From: Iamia majanohamensis | Lineage (GTDB): Bacteria; Actinomycetota; Acidimicrobiia; Acidimicrobiales; Iamiaceae | Length of the DNA stretch: 64,000 nt | Direction: 5' to 3' | Assembly: GCF_028532485.1 (NCBI RefSeq) | Contig: NZ_CP116942.1 | Location: 992,001 to 1,056,000, forward strand | Part shown: positions 41,983 to 51,392 of the stretch, in pieces | Layout of the letters: each line of letters starts with the position of its first letter | Numbering within the stretch: position 1 is the first letter of the stretch | Made by a program: the position numbers and the translations under genes | Notes under the pieces: model-generated | Seen by the model: the letters and a program-made list of their open reading frames with translations, nothing else | The model's database searches: none | Told to the model about the DNA's origin: nothing

Positions 41983-42756
41983 TCAGGACCCCGTCGGCAG
42001 CAGCGTGCGGAGCAGGTCGACCGCGGCCGACGGCCCGGCCACGGTGAGGTCCGCGGCGGCCAGCAGCTCGGCCGGGGCCTCGTCGCTCGCCACCGCCACC
42101 CTGATGGTGCGGGTCCCCTCCGCGGCCAGCTCGTCGAGGGCCCGGAAGGCGGTCAGGTCGCCCCGGTCGTCGCCCAGGAAGCAGGCCGCCCCCAGGCCCT
42201 CGGCCAGCCCGTGGAGCGCGGTCCCCTTGTCCGCCGCCACCGGCGGGTGCAGCTCCACCGACCGCCGGGCGGCGCCGACGACCAGCCCGGTCCGCGCGCC
42301 GACCCGACGGGCCAACGAGGCCACCTCGTCGGCCAGCTCGGGGTGCTGGCGGAAGTGGAGGGTGAGCGAGAGCCCCTTGGGCTCGACGGTCAGGCCGGCC
42401 CGGCCCTCCGCCTCGCAGGTCCGCGCCGCGTCGTCGACCACGGCCCGCCAGCGCTCGGCCTCGGGCTCCACCTCGACCCGGCCGGCGCGCCGCACCTCGA
42501 GGCCGTAGAGCCCGACGGCGAGGACCGACGAGGGCAGGTGGCGGGCCAGGAAGGACACCGGGCGCCCGGAGATCACCGCCACCACCGCGTGGTGGCGGGC
42601 CAGCGCGCCCAGCACGTCCGTGGCGCCCGGGACCGGGGTGGCGGCCGAGGGGTCGTCCACGATCTCGGCCAGGGTCCCGTCGAAGTCGGTGAAGATCCCG
42701 GTCGTCGCGGGGTCCTGGCGGAGGACGGCCAGGGCGTCGTCGGGTCCCACGGGCAC
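41983..42756 (-). CDS. otsB: trehalose-6-phosphate phosphatase
   Basis: A 257-residue HAD-family phosphatase. IFTDFDGTLAEIV gives nucleophile Asp24 and Asp26, VAVISGRP motif II, LHPPVAADKGTAL the motif III Lys, and CFLGDDRGDLTAFR the Mg-binding motif IV. This order is that of OtsB, which releases trehalose from trehalose-6-phosphate. No OtsA is seen in this window. Adjacent genes give no pathway link. Confidence 0.9.
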   Translation of the reverse strand: MPVGPDDALAVLRQDPATTGIFTDFDGTLAEIVDDPSAATPVPGATDVLGALARHHAVVAVISGRPVSFLARHLPSSVLAVGLYGLEVRRAGRVEVEPEAERWRAVVDDAARTCEAEGRAGLTVEPKGLSLTLHFRQHPELADEVASLARRVGARTGLVVGAARRSVELHPPVAADKGTALHGLAEGLGAACFLGDDRGDLTAFRALDELAAEGTRTIRVAVASDEAPAELLAAADLTVAGPSAAVDLLRTLLPTGS

Positions 42757-42804
42757 GGCGGCGAACGGTACCGGGCCCGGCGACCGGTGCCGTCCGCCGA
42801 CGGG

Positions 42805-43278
42805 TCAGCGCATGTCGGCGGCGGCGAAGTCCTCGACGCCGGCCAGGGGGAGCACGTCCTCCCGGCCGATCTGGCGGAGCAGGCTGGCCGAGTCCAGGTA
42901 GACGCGCTCGTTGGTGATGCGGTCGTCGTCGAAGGTGAACACCGCGACCACCGGGACCCGGAAGGACCGGCCCGTCGGCTCCAAGCCCATGAACGGGCCG
43001 GTGTTGGTGCCCAGCAGGTCGAACTCGGACACGACCGAGTCGTCGGCCACGTGCATCCGGACGTTCTCGTGGCGCTGGTCGGGGAACGCGGCGCGCTGGC
43101 CCCGGTGGTAGGCGACGACGGCCTCGGCGCCCTCGTGGACCTGGCCGGTGGCCACGATCTCGTAGCGGGGCACGTCCCGGAAGGTGGCCAGGCAGGCGTC
43201 CCAGTCGTGGTCGACCTCGGAGCGGAAGTGCTCCTCGAGCACCGCCAGGCGCCGCTCGCGCAGCTCGGCACTGATCAC
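42805..43278 (-). CDS. SnoaL-like/NTF2-fold protein of the catabolic operon
   Basis: A 157-residue cone-fold protein: LEEHFRSEVDHDWDACLATF, then EGAEAVVAYHRGQRAAFPDQ and FTFDDDRITNERVYLDSASL, typical of the ester-cyclase/SnoaL group. GTG 43278 comes from the family start. It lies 73 bases behind the frameshifted aldolase in the same direction and may be the last gene of the GntR-controlled operon. Function is unknown. Confidence 0.75.
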   Translation of the reverse strand: MISAELRERRLAVLEEHFRSEVDHDWDACLATFRDVPRYEIVATGQVHEGAEAVVAYHRGQRAAFPDQRHENVRMHVADDSVVSEFDLLGTNTGPFMGLEPTGRSFRVPVVAVFTFDDDRITNERVYLDSASLLRQIGREDVLPLAGVEDFAAADMR

Positions 43279-43351
43279 GGGTCGTCCCTCCGGGGCCGTC
43301 GGTGCCCGCACGGTAGACGGGCGCCGGCGTCGAGGGCGCGGGGGCGCCGGG

Positions 43352-44022
43352 TCAGTGCTGGGCCCGCCGGGCGGCCAGCTCGCCCGGGGTGAAGTCCGGC
43401 GAGCGGACCCAGCCCAGCAGGCGGTCCTCCCGGGCCATGACGGCGTCGGCCGAGGCGGGCAGCCCCTCGAGGGCCTCGGGCGGGATGACCAGGGCGCCGT
43501 GGCGGTCGGCGTGGACCACGTCGCCGGGCACGACGCGCATGCCCCCCACCTCGACGGGGACGTCGGTCTCCACGATCTGGACCCAGGCGCGGGCCACGCC
43601 GACGCCGCGGGCCAGGTACCGGAAGCCCACCTTCTCCACGTCGGGCAGGTCGCGCACCAGCCCGTCGGTGACCACGCCCTCGCAGCCCATGGCCGTGCAG
43701 ATGGTGGCGTTGACCTCGCCCCACAGGCAGCCGGCGCCGCCGTCGAGGTCCTGGACCACGATGACCGACGGCGGCGGCGCCTCCTCGACCAGGCGGTAGA
43801 GGGGGTCATGGCGCCGGTCCGGGCCGCGGCGTCGGGGAACGGCACGTCGGAGGTGATGGTCGCGGTGACGGCCCGCCCCACCATCGGGGGCAGGTCGGGC
43901 AGCAGCGAGCGGATCGGGGGGCGGGTGAAGCCCTCGTTGCCCGGGCGGTCGGTGAGCCCGTCGAGGGCGTTGGCCAGGGTCGGGGTGTCGTAGGCGCGCA
44001 GGGCGTCGAGCGGGGAGGTCAC
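43352..44022 (-). pseudogene. RraA-like aldolase/decarboxylase gene with frameshift
   Basis: Two open frames make one RraA-type protein of about 224 residues. The N-terminal part (YDTPTLANALDGLTDRPG, then PPMVGRAVTATITSD) is in one frame. From about 43808 the frame shifts to LYRLVEEAPPPSVIVVQDLD, then WGEVNATICTAMGCEGVVTD and GLVRDLPDV with the metal/pyruvate-binding Arg-Asp. The total length of 671 bases is one short of a multiple of three, fitting a single deletion near GCCATGACC. This may be a real mutation or a sequencing error. The family cleaves 4-hydroxy-4-methyl-2-oxoglutarate or decarboxylates oxaloacetate. GTG 44022 overlaps the dehydrogenase stop. Confidence 0.8.
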
Positions 44023-44972
44023 GGTGGGGGCTCCTGGGTCGGGGGTGGGGGGACGAGGGCGGCGGGGGTGCGGCCGGCGAGGACGTCGGCCACCGCAGCG
44101 GTGGCGGTCCGGGCCATGGCCGTCCGGGTGGCGACCGTGGCGCTGCCGATGTGGGGGAGCAGGACGGCTCCCGGTGCGGTGAGCAGGCGGGGGTGCACCT
44201 GGGGCTCGTGCTCGTAGACGTCGAGGCCGGCGCCGAAGATGACGCCGTCGTGGAGGGCGTCGGCCAGGGCGCCCTCGTCGACGACCGATCCGCGTGCGGT
44301 GTTGACCAGGACGGCCGTGGGGGCCATCCGCCGGAGGCGCTCGGCGGTGATGAGGTGGTGGGTGGCGGGGGTGGCCGGGACGTGCAGGGAGACCACGTCG
44401 CTGCGGGCCAGCAGGTCGTCGAGGTCGGCGACGAACCCGGGGTCCCCGGTGGGGCGTCGGGCGGTGTGGAGCACCTCCATGCCGAAGGCGTCGGCCCGAC
44501 GGCCCAGCGCCCGCCCGATCCGGCCCCACCCGACGATGCCCATCGTCGCCCCGTGCAGGTCGTGGCCGAGGAAGCCGTCGAGGGCCCACCCGGACCAGCG
44601 GCCCGCCCGCAGGGTGGCCTCCGCGTCGGTGGTGCGGCGGCGGGCCATGAGGGCGAGGGCGAAGGCCACCTCGGCGGTGCTCTCGTCGAGCACGCCGGGG
44701 GTCGCGCAGACGGCGATGCCGAGGTCGCGCGCCGCCGCCCGGTCGATGTTGTCGTGGCCGGCGGCCACGTTGGCCACCACGCGCAGCCGTCCGGCGCCGG
44801 CCGCGAGGGCGGTGGCGTCGACCCGGTCGGTCAGGAGGGTGACCAGCGCGTCGGCGTCGGCGGCGGCCCCGGCCACGTCGCCGGGGACGTCGTGGACCAC
44901 CACCTCGTGGCCGGCGGCGACGAGCGGGTCGGCGCTGCCGGCGGGGAGGGGGGCGGTGAGGACGACCCTCAC
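44019..44972 (-). CDS. D-2-hydroxyacid dehydrogenase
   Basis: A 317-residue NAD(P)-dependent dehydrogenase. The Rossmann motif is GIVGWGRIGRALGRR followed by ARRP, and the catalytic Arg lies in NTARGSVVDEGAL. A Glu lies in GLDVYEHEPQ and the acid/base His in LLPHIGSATV. It interconverts a 2-hydroxy acid and a 2-oxo acid, as in glyoxylate/hydroxypyruvate reductases. It overlaps DUF4387 upstream and the RraA-like gene downstream by four bases each, so its substrate probably passes between them. Confidence 0.9.
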   Translation of the reverse strand: MRVVLTAPLPAGSADPLVAAGHEVVVHDVPGDVAGAAADADALVTLLTDRVDATALAAGAGRLRVVANVAAGHDNIDRAAARDLGIAVCATPGVLDESTAEVAFALALMARRRTTDAEATLRAGRWSGWALDGFLGHDLHGATMGIVGWGRIGRALGRRADAFGMEVLHTARRPTGDPGFVADLDDLLARSDVVSLHVPATPATHHLITAERLRRMAPTAVLVNTARGSVVDEGALADALHDGVIFGAGLDVYEHEPQVHPRLLTAPGAVLLPHIGSATVATRTAMARTATAAVADVLAGRTPAALVPPPPTQEPPP

Positions 44973-45283
44973 GGGTGCAGCGGGAGCCGGGCCAGGGGGA
45001 CGTGCTGCTGGCCGGCGTGCATGTCGCGGTCGTGCACGCCGCCCTGCGGCGTGGGCCGGGGGAACGAGATCTTCACCACCCGGATGTCGGGCAGGCGGAA
45101 GATGCGCACCGTGGCCGGGTCGAGGCGGTAGGCCCGCGCCACCGTGGCCTCGTCGAGGCCGGGGGCCTCGGCCACCCGGCGGAAGGCGTCGTCGTCGGGG
45201 AGGAAGACGTCGAGGGTCTGCCAGAAGGGCCCCGCGTTCTTGGAGCGGACCAGGGAGGCGACGTCGCCGATCGTGGGGCTCAT
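44969..45283 (-). CDS. DUF4387 protein
   Basis: A 104-residue protein matching DUF4387: IGDVASLVRSKNAGPFWQTL, then RLPDIRVVKISFPRPTPQGG and DMHAGQQHVPLARL near the end. DUF4387 genes commonly sit next to AtuA-like (DUF1446) genes and are thought to form a small partner subunit; the activity is not settled. It overlaps the AtuA-like gene by four bases. Confidence 0.85.
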   Translation of the reverse strand: MSPTIGDVASLVRSKNAGPFWQTLDVFLPDDDAFRRVAEAPGLDEATVARAYRLDPATVRIFRLPDIRVVKISFPRPTPQGGVHDRDMHAGQQHVPLARLPLHP

Positions 45284-46641
45284 CGGCCGACCTCCTCGAT
45301 CCGGGTGCGGAAGAGCTCCTCGGGGTGCTCGACGGCCACGACGTGCTGCAGGAGGAACTCGTAGAGCGGGCCCCGGGGGATCTCGGCCGGCGAGGACAGG
45401 AAGGCGAAGCTGGGCAGGTGGTCCATGCCCGGCAGCGGCATGTGCAGCAGGTAGGGGTTGGCCAGCTTCACCACCTTGGTCGCCGTCTCCTGGTCCGGGG
45501 CGGTGGCGATCAGCACGGCGCCGACCTCGCGGGGGGTGGTGCGGTCGTCGTCGAGGTCACCCAGCACCGCGTCCCACCCGTAGCAGCGGACCTCCACCAC
45601 GACCTCGGGCTCCTCCCGGCCCAGCACGTCGCGGACCTTGGCCGCCACGAAGTCCCGCAGCCCCTTGGACCAGACGTCGATGGACGCCAGGACCTCGGGG
45701 TCCCTGATCCCGGCGAGGGCGAGGCTCTGGTAGCCGACGACCCCGGACCCCTCGAGCTTCACGGTGGGGGACTGGGGGGTGAAGGTCGAGCCCGTCACCC
45801 GCACCCGGCGGTCGTCGAGCGCCCGGTAGCGGGCGCCCCGCACGTCGAGGGTCCCGGACGGCTCCCGCATCACGTGCGGGTCGGCGTTCTCGTAGATCAT
45901 GTGGGCCGCGACCGACGTCGGGGTGCAGGCACTCGTCTCCTCCAGGGGCTCCACCGTGAAGCCCTCGTCGTCGACGGTCACCAGGACCCCTCCGCCCCGG
46001 GGGTCGGTGGTGCACTGGCCGCCGCACTCCGCCGTCTTGGCCGCGTGCCAGGCCGGGCCGGCCGGGGCGCCCCGGCGGAGGGGGACCGCGGCGATGACGG
46101 CGGTGTCGGTGGCCCGCCCGCCGACCACCACGTCGACGCCGGCGTCGAGGGCGGCGATGATCGGCTCCGCGCCCATGAGGCCCACCACGTGGCGGCACCG
46201 ACCCAGGGTGGCGGCGTCGAGGGGCCCCGCCGGCGGCAGGGGGTGGATCCGCCCGGCGTCGAGGAGCGCCACCAGGTCGTCGGGGTCCTGCTCGCTGTAG
46301 ATGCGGGCGACGGTGAGGCCGAGCCCGTGCTCCCGGGCCAGGTCCTCGACCAGGCCGGCCACCCAGTCGACGCCCACGTCGGTGCCGCTGGTGCCGGCCG
46401 ACCCGATGATGACGGGGATGCCCGCCCGGTGGGCGGCGAGCAGCATGACGCGCAGGTCGGCGGTGATGGCCTCGGCCGGCATCTTCGGGGCCGCCGCCCC
46501 CAGGTAGTACGGCCCGGAGTCGGTCGAGCCGCCGTCGATGGCGATGGCGTGGGCCCCGAGGGCGATGCCCCGGTCGACGGCCTCGGCGGTGAAGCCGGCA
46601 CCGAGCATCCCGGCGGGGACGAGGACGTGGGTCTCAGGCAT
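45280..46641 (-). CDS. AtuA-like (DUF1446) protein
   Basis: A 453-residue protein of the acyclic-terpene-utilisation AtuA family: VLVPAGMLGAGFTAEAVDRG, IAIDGGSTDSGPYYLG, VIIGSAGTSGTDVGVDWV, and an AECGGQCTTD Cys pair. Family members occur in terpene, dicarboxylate and hydroxyacid catabolism; the reaction catalysed is uncertain. The pairing with DUF4387 and a dehydrogenase suggests a hydro-lyase or isomerase step (inference). It overlaps the ABC ATPase gene by eight bases. Confidence 0.85.
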   Translation of the reverse strand: MPETHVLVPAGMLGAGFTAEAVDRGIALGAHAIAIDGGSTDSGPYYLGAAAPKMPAEAITADLRVMLLAAHRAGIPVIIGSAGTSGTDVGVDWVAGLVEDLAREHGLGLTVARIYSEQDPDDLVALLDAGRIHPLPPAGPLDAATLGRCRHVVGLMGAEPIIAALDAGVDVVVGGRATDTAVIAAVPLRRGAPAGPAWHAAKTAECGGQCTTDPRGGGVLVTVDDEGFTVEPLEETSACTPTSVAAHMIYENADPHVMREPSGTLDVRGARYRALDDRRVRVTGSTFTPQSPTVKLEGSGVVGYQSLALAGIRDPEVLASIDVWSKGLRDFVAAKVRDVLGREEPEVVVEVRCYGWDAVLGDLDDDRTTPREVGAVLIATAPDQETATKVVKLANPYLLHMPLPGMDHLPSFAFLSSPAEIPRGPLYEFLLQHVVAVEHPEELFRTRIEEVGR

Positions 46642-47725
46642 CGGGGGGGCTCCCGGGGTAGGCGAGGGTGCGGTCGACGGGCAGGCCGAGGGTGACCTCG
46701 GTGCCGGTGGTCGTGGCCGACGCCTGCACCGTGAGGGTGCTGCGCCCGGCGCGGGCCCGGTACCGGACGTGGTCGCCCAGGTAGGACCGGTCCTCCACCG
46801 TCGCGGCCAGGCGGGTGAGCCCGGGGGCGTCGTCGGCGGGGTCGAGGAGGACGGCCTCGGGGCGGACGGCGAGGGTGACCGCCCCGTCCAGGCGGCCGGC
46901 CACCGCCTTGGTCGCCCGCACGGTGCGGTCGAGGCCGTCGACGGCGACCTCCACGCACCCCTCGCCGTCGCGGACCACCGTGCCCTCCAGCAGGTTGGTG
47001 GTCCCGATGAAGTCGGCCACGAACAGGTCGGTGGGGGTCTCGTAGATGGCCTCGGGCGTGCCGACCTGGCGGACGACGCCGTGGTCCATGACCACGATGC
47101 GGTCGCTCATCGACAGCGCCTCGTCCTGGTCGTGGGTGACGAACACGGTGGTGATGCCGACCTCGCGCTGCAGGTCGCGCAGCCAGGTGCGGGCCCGCTC
47201 GCGCAGCTTGGCGTCGAGGTTGGAGAAGGGCTCGTCGAGCAGGAGCAGGCGGGGCGGGTGGGCCAGGGCCCGGGCCAGGGCCACCCGCTGCTGCTGGCCG
47301 CCGGAGAGCTGGTGGGGGTAGCGGTCGGCCAGGTGGTCCAGCTCGACCAGGTCCAGGACCTCGGCCACGCGGGCGGCCCGGGCCGGGCCCCGCTGGCGTC
47401 GCAGCTTGAGGGGGTAGCCCACGTTCTGGGCCACGGTCATGTGGGGCCACACCGCGTAGGACTGGAACACGACCCCGCAGCCGCGCTCCTCGGGGGGCAG
47501 GTCGGCGCCCTCCTCGGCGTCGTAGAGGACGGAGTCCCCGACGGTGATCCGCCCGGAGTCCGGCGGGTGCAGCCCGGCGATCGACCAGAGGGTCGTGGAC
47601 TTCCCGCAGCCGCTGGGCCCGAGGAGGGTCAGCAGCTCGCCGTCGCGGGCGTCGATGCTGACCCGGTCGAGCGCGGTGGTCGGCCCGAAGGTCTTGGTGA
47701 GGTCGGTGACGAGGAGCTCAGACAC
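46634..47725 (-). CDS. ABC ATPase of an iron(III)/polyamine-type importer
   Basis: A 363-residue ATPase: Walker A LLGPSGCGKST, Q-loop VVFQSYAVWPHM, signature LSGGQQQRVALARAL, Walker B LLLLDEPFSNLD and H-loop VTHDQDEALSMS. A C-terminal TOBE domain follows (residues 285-360, EVTLGLPVD near the end). This is the FbpC/PotA layout. It powers the permease just upstream, with which it overlaps by eight bases. Confidence 0.92.
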   Translation of the reverse strand: MSELLVTDLTKTFGPTTALDRVSIDARDGELLTLLGPSGCGKSTTLWSIAGLHPPDSGRITVGDSVLYDAEEGADLPPEERGCGVVFQSYAVWPHMTVAQNVGYPLKLRRQRGPARAARVAEVLDLVELDHLADRYPHQLSGGQQQRVALARALAHPPRLLLLDEPFSNLDAKLRERARTWLRDLQREVGITTVFVTHDQDEALSMSDRIVVMDHGVVRQVGTPEAIYETPTDLFVADFIGTTNLLEGTVVRDGEGCVEVAVDGLDRTVRATKAVAGRLDGAVTLAVRPEAVLLDPADDAPGLTRLAATVEDRSYLGDHVRYRARAGRSTLTVQASATTTGTEVTLGLPVDRTLAYPGSPPDA

Positions 47726-49454
47726 GGGGCCGCACCCCGAAGAGCAGGCGGCCGACGCCGAGCACCGCGAAGGTGACCACCACCTGGATCACGCCGAGGG
47801 CGGCGACCGGCCCGGCCGTCCCCGCGGCCCAGAGCTTGAGCATGGTGAGACCCATCACCTCCGTGCCCGGCGTGGAGAGGAACACGGCCGGGTCGTAGTC
47901 GTTGAGCATGGCGACGAACAGGAGGACGAACGAGACGCCCATGGCCGGGCGGAGGAGCCGCAGCACGATGGTGCGCATGGCGGTCCACCAGTCGGCCCCC
48001 GCGGTGCGGGCCGCCCGGTCGAGGTCCTCGCCCAGGCCGGCCAGCGCCGGGTAGAAGGCGCTGTAGCCGAGGGCGAGGCTGCGCACGGCGAAGGCCAGCC
48101 CGATGGCCCAGAGCGAGGACCGGAGCCGGCCCGAGGGGTCGATGACCACGAAGGCCCAGAAGAACGCCATGCCGGCCACCAGCCCGGGGATGGCGCGCGG
48201 CGAGAGCATCACGTACTGGAGCGAGCCCCGGTGCCGGAACGACGAGCGGTGGGCGACGATCGACAGGGCCGCGATGGCGAGGGTCGCGAGGGCGCCGCCC
48301 ACCACCGCCACGATCAGGCTGTTGGTGATCGACCGGCTGAAGACCGGGTCGTCGACGACGGTGCGGAAGTGGTCGGTCGAGAGCACCGTCCACGGGTCGA
48401 CGAACGGCGTGAGGGTCGTGGTGAAGGCGGTCAGCAGCAGCCCGGCGAGGGGCAGGACGAGGACGACCAGGAGGTAGGCGCTCACCAGCGCGCACAGCGG
48501 CCAGCGGGCCGCGCCCAGCCGGATGGACGCCTGGGCGGTGGCCTTGCCGCCGACGGTCTGGAACCGGGCCGTGTCGCCGGCGAGCCGGTTGCGGACCAGC
48601 ATGAGCACGGCGACCACCGCGAGCAGGACGACGGCGCCGGCCGACACCAGGCCCTGCTCCGGGGGCACGGTGTTCAGCCACCGGTCGTAGAGGTAGGTCG
48701 AGATGAAGTCGATGTCGCGGGAGCTGCCGAGGATGAGCGGCAGGCCCAGGACCTCGAGCGAGAGGGCGAACACGATGAGCCCGGAGTTGAGGACCGCGGG
48801 CCGCAGCAGCGGCACCGTCACCGTCACCAGGGCCCGCACCGGCGAGGCCCCCGCGGTGCGGGCCGCCTGCTCGAGGGCCGCGTCCTGGGTCGACAGCGAG
48901 CCCCGCACGAGCATGGCCACCACCGGGGCGGCGATGCCGACGGCCAGCATGGCCATGCCCGGGACGCTGTAGAGGTCCCAGACCACCGGCAGCGGGGTCG
49001 AGGTCTCGATCCAGCGGGTCACGTAGCCGGACGGGGCGTAGATGGCCGCCCACCCGAGGATGAGCGGCAGCCCGGGGACGACGACGGGCAGCAGCACGGC
49101 CACGCCGAACAGGCGCCGCCCGGGCAGGTCGGTGCGGGTGAAGAGCACGGCCATGGCCGTGCCCAGCACGACCGACCCCACCGTGGCGAGGAGGGCGAAC
49201 TCGACGCTGTTGCGCACCGCCTCCCACCACTCGGCGTCGGAGAGCAGGGCGGAGTAGTTGGCGACGGTCAGGCTGCCGCCGGCCTCGTAGAGCGGGGTCG
49301 ACCACAGCGACGCCCACACCACGGGCACCAGCGGGCCGACGATCAGGACCAGGGCCGCGAGCCAGAGCAGGTACTGGGTCGCGGTGGCGGGCAGCCAGCT
49401 CCGTCGGGGGGAGAGGTCCGCACCGGCCGGGGCCGGCAGGGCGGGGGCGGTCAT
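47718..49454 (-). CDS. two-domain ABC permease (FbpB/ThiP-like)
   Basis: A 578-residue permease containing two copies of the binding-protein-dependent transport domain, each with about six helices. The two coupling (EAA-like) loops read EQAARTAGASPVRALVTVTV and DRAARTAGADWWTAMRTIVL. One gene thus supplies both membrane halves, as in FbpB and ThiP. It transports whatever the binding protein captures. ATG 49454 overlaps the binding-protein stop by four bases. Confidence 0.92.
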   Translation of the reverse strand: MTAPALPAPAGADLSPRRSWLPATATQYLLWLAALVLIVGPLVPVVWASLWSTPLYEAGGSLTVANYSALLSDAEWWEAVRNSVEFALLATVGSVVLGTAMAVLFTRTDLPGRRLFGVAVLLPVVVPGLPLILGWAAIYAPSGYVTRWIETSTPLPVVWDLYSVPGMAMLAVGIAAPVVAMLVRGSLSTQDAALEQAARTAGASPVRALVTVTVPLLRPAVLNSGLIVFALSLEVLGLPLILGSSRDIDFISTYLYDRWLNTVPPEQGLVSAGAVVLLAVVAVLMLVRNRLAGDTARFQTVGGKATAQASIRLGAARWPLCALVSAYLLVVLVLPLAGLLLTAFTTTLTPFVDPWTVLSTDHFRTVVDDPVFSRSITNSLIVAVVGGALATLAIAALSIVAHRSSFRHRGSLQYVMLSPRAIPGLVAGMAFFWAFVVIDPSGRLRSSLWAIGLAFAVRSLALGYSAFYPALAGLGEDLDRAARTAGADWWTAMRTIVLRLLRPAMGVSFVLLFVAMLNDYDPAVFLSTPGTEVMGLTMLKLWAAGTAGPVAALGVIQVVVTFAVLGVGRLLFGVRPRV

Positions 49455-50605
49455 CGGCCGAAGGCCTCGTTCCACCGGGCCTCGAGGGCCTCGTCGTCCT
49501 CGCGCAGGGCCTCGGGGTACCCGACGACGATGGCGTTGTCGGGGCCCACCACCTCCTCGATGGCGGCGAGGTCCTGGGGGCAGTCGATGCCCTCCCGGTA
49601 GGGCGTGAAGCCCCCGTCGCACATCACCGTCTGGCCCTCCTCGGAGAGGAGGAAGTTCACGAGCAGCCGGGCCGAGCTGGGGGCGCCGGCGGCCGCGGTC
49701 ACCGCCATGCCGCGGGTGGGCAGGACGGTGGCGTCCTCGAAGTAGCGGTAGTTGAGGACGTCGCCGGTGTCGGTGAGGTCGATGAGGGCCCGCAGCGACC
49801 CCGAGGCCATGAAGCTGGCCACGTACTCGCCGCTCGTGAGCTTCGACAGCAGGGTGCCGTTCCCGCTCTCGACGCCGGCGTGGGGCCCGATGGCCTCCAG
49901 CACGTCCCAGGCCTCCTCGCCCCGGGCGTCGACGTAGCCGAAGGTGCCCAGGCCGGCCTGGCCGTTCTCGACCTCGATGGTGCCGATCTCCCCGTCGAGG
50001 TCCTCGGCCGCCTCGGCCAGCTCGGCCAGCGTCGTGGGCTGCTCGTCGAGGGGCAGGGCCCGGGTGTTGAAGACGCCGATGAGCGGGTCGACCGACATGG
50101 CGAACACGCCCGGGGCGGCGACGGCGATGTCCGGGAGCGACGCCAGCTCGGGGTCGACGTAGTCGACCACCTGGCCCCGGTCGACCATGTCGAGCCACCC
50201 GTCGCCGTCGGTGTTCACGATCACGTCGGCGGTGGTGGCGCCGGTGGCCTCCTCGCTCAGGTAGCGCTGGAACGCCTCGGTGCCGCCCAGGTCGAAGGTC
50301 TCGACCTCGATCCACGGGTACTGCTCCTCGAAGGCGGCCACGACCGGCTCCCACTGGTCGGGGCTGGGGTTGCCGTAGACGATGAGGCGCCCGCCCTCGT
50401 CCCGGCTGGCCTCGACGACCTCGTCGATGTCGATGGGCTCGTCGCCGCCCCCGCCGGCGGCCGTGGTCGAGGTGGCGTCGTCGGCCGGCTCGGCGCCGAC
50501 CCCGCACGCGCTGGCCGCCAGCAGGCCCAGGGCCACGAGGGCGAGCCCCAGGCGGCGGGCACCGCCCGCACGGCTGGCCGGGGCCGGTTCGTTGGTGTTT
50601 GCCAT
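49451..50605 (-). CDS. iron(III)/polyamine-type substrate-binding lipoprotein
   Basis: A 384-residue lipoprotein with lipobox LAASAC (Cys34), a Thr/Gly linker and two alpha/beta lobes of the SBP_bac class: RLIVYGNPSPDQWEPVVAAF, DVIVNTDGDGWLDMVDRGQV and SARLLVNFLLSEEGQTVM. Iron-binding Tyr pairs of FbpA are not obvious, so an organic ligand such as a hydroxy-acid or phosphonate is equally possible. AAGGA precedes ATG 50605. A palindrome covers the start codon, pointing to GntR control. Confidence 0.9.
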   Translation of the reverse strand: MANTNEPAPASRAGGARRLGLALVALGLLAASACGVGAEPADDATSTTAAGGGGDEPIDIDEVVEASRDEGGRLIVYGNPSPDQWEPVVAAFEEQYPWIEVETFDLGGTEAFQRYLSEEATGATTADVIVNTDGDGWLDMVDRGQVVDYVDPELASLPDIAVAAPGVFAMSVDPLIGVFNTRALPLDEQPTTLAELAEAAEDLDGEIGTIEVENGQAGLGTFGYVDARGEEAWDVLEAIGPHAGVESGNGTLLSKLTSGEYVASFMASGSLRALIDLTDTGDVLNYRYFEDATVLPTRGMAVTAAAGAPSSARLLVNFLLSEEGQTVMCDGGFTPYREGIDCPQDLAAIEEVVGPDNAIVVGYPEALREDDEALEARWNEAFGR

Positions 50606-50611
50606 AGCAAA
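50598..50611. promoter_or_regulatory. GntR-type operator over the binding-protein start
   Basis: TTTGCTATGGCAAA on the minus strand is a palindrome with five-base arms that includes the ATG of the binding protein. Its core TGCTATGGCA recurs exactly before the gntR-like gene at 51393-51404. A shared operator for that regulator is the simplest reading. Confidence 0.55.
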
Positions 50612-50663
50612 GATCCTTCGCAGCGAGGACGGGGTGGGGGCGGAGGGGGGCACGGCCGCCGGG

Positions 50664-51377
50664 TCAGGTGAGGGCGCCGAGGGCCTCGGCGGCGGCATGG
50701 TCCCGCATCAGCCGCTCGGCCTCGGGGCCGTCGCCGTCCCGGACGGCGGCGAACACGGCCCGGTGCTCGGCGTAGCGGCGGGCGATGTCGAGGCCCCGGT
50801 CGTCGCGCAGCTCGCCCCGGAGGCGCGGGCGGCGGTGGGCCAGGCTGAAGGCGTCGACCATGCTGAGCAGGCGCAGGAGCACCGGGTTGCCGGAGGCCTC
50901 GTTGACCGCGGTGTGGAAGCCGCGGGTGATGCGGAGGAGGTCGGCCAGGTCCTCGACGGCGAGGGGCTCGCCGGCCTGGGCGCGGGCCTGGAGCCGGGCG
51001 TGCTCGGCGTCGCCCTCGTCGAGCAGGCGCTCGATGCGGGCCAGCTGGTCGGGCCGGGCGTTGCTCGCCGCCAGGCGGGCGGCGACGGCGCGGAGGTTGC
51101 CCTCGACGAGCCGGAGCTCGGCGGCGCGGTCGTCGTCGAACGCGGTGACCTGCACGGTGCGGGGCCCGGTGCGGTCGACGAGCTGGTCCTGCTCGAGGCG
51201 GCGCAGGGCCTCGCGCACCGGGGTGGGGCTCACGGCCAGGCGCGCCGCCAGGCCCCGCTCGGTGATCTTCTCCTGCGGGGCCAGCTCACCGGAGATGATC
51301 GCCTCGCGCAGTGCGTCGTAGGCCTGGTCGGCCAGCGTGGGGCTGGACAGCTCCCGCAGGCGCAAGTCGTCGGTCAC
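50664..51377 (-). CDS. GntR-family (FadR/FCD-type) regulator
   Basis: A 237-residue regulator. The winged helix-turn-helix is ADQAYDALREAIISGELAPQ, then LAARLAVSPTPVREALRRLE, followed by an all-helical FCD domain with Asp/His metal or ligand sites (RITRGFHTAVNEASGN, YAEHRAVFAAVRDGD). FCD proteins sense carboxylic acids. GTG 51377 is chosen because the candidate operator (51393-51404) lies just outside it; the longer frame would place it within the gene. It heads the transporter/AtuA operon. Confidence 0.85.
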   Translation of the reverse strand: MTDDLRLRELSSPTLADQAYDALREAIISGELAPQEKITERGLAARLAVSPTPVREALRRLEQDQLVDRTGPRTVQVTAFDDDRAAELRLVEGNLRAVAARLAASNARPDQLARIERLLDEGDAEHARLQARAQAGEPLAVEDLADLLRITRGFHTAVNEASGNPVLLRLLSMVDAFSLAHRRPRLRGELRDDRGLDIARRYAEHRAVFAAVRDGDGPEAERLMRDHAAAEALGALT

Positions 51378-51392
51378 GGTGCGGCAAGATAT

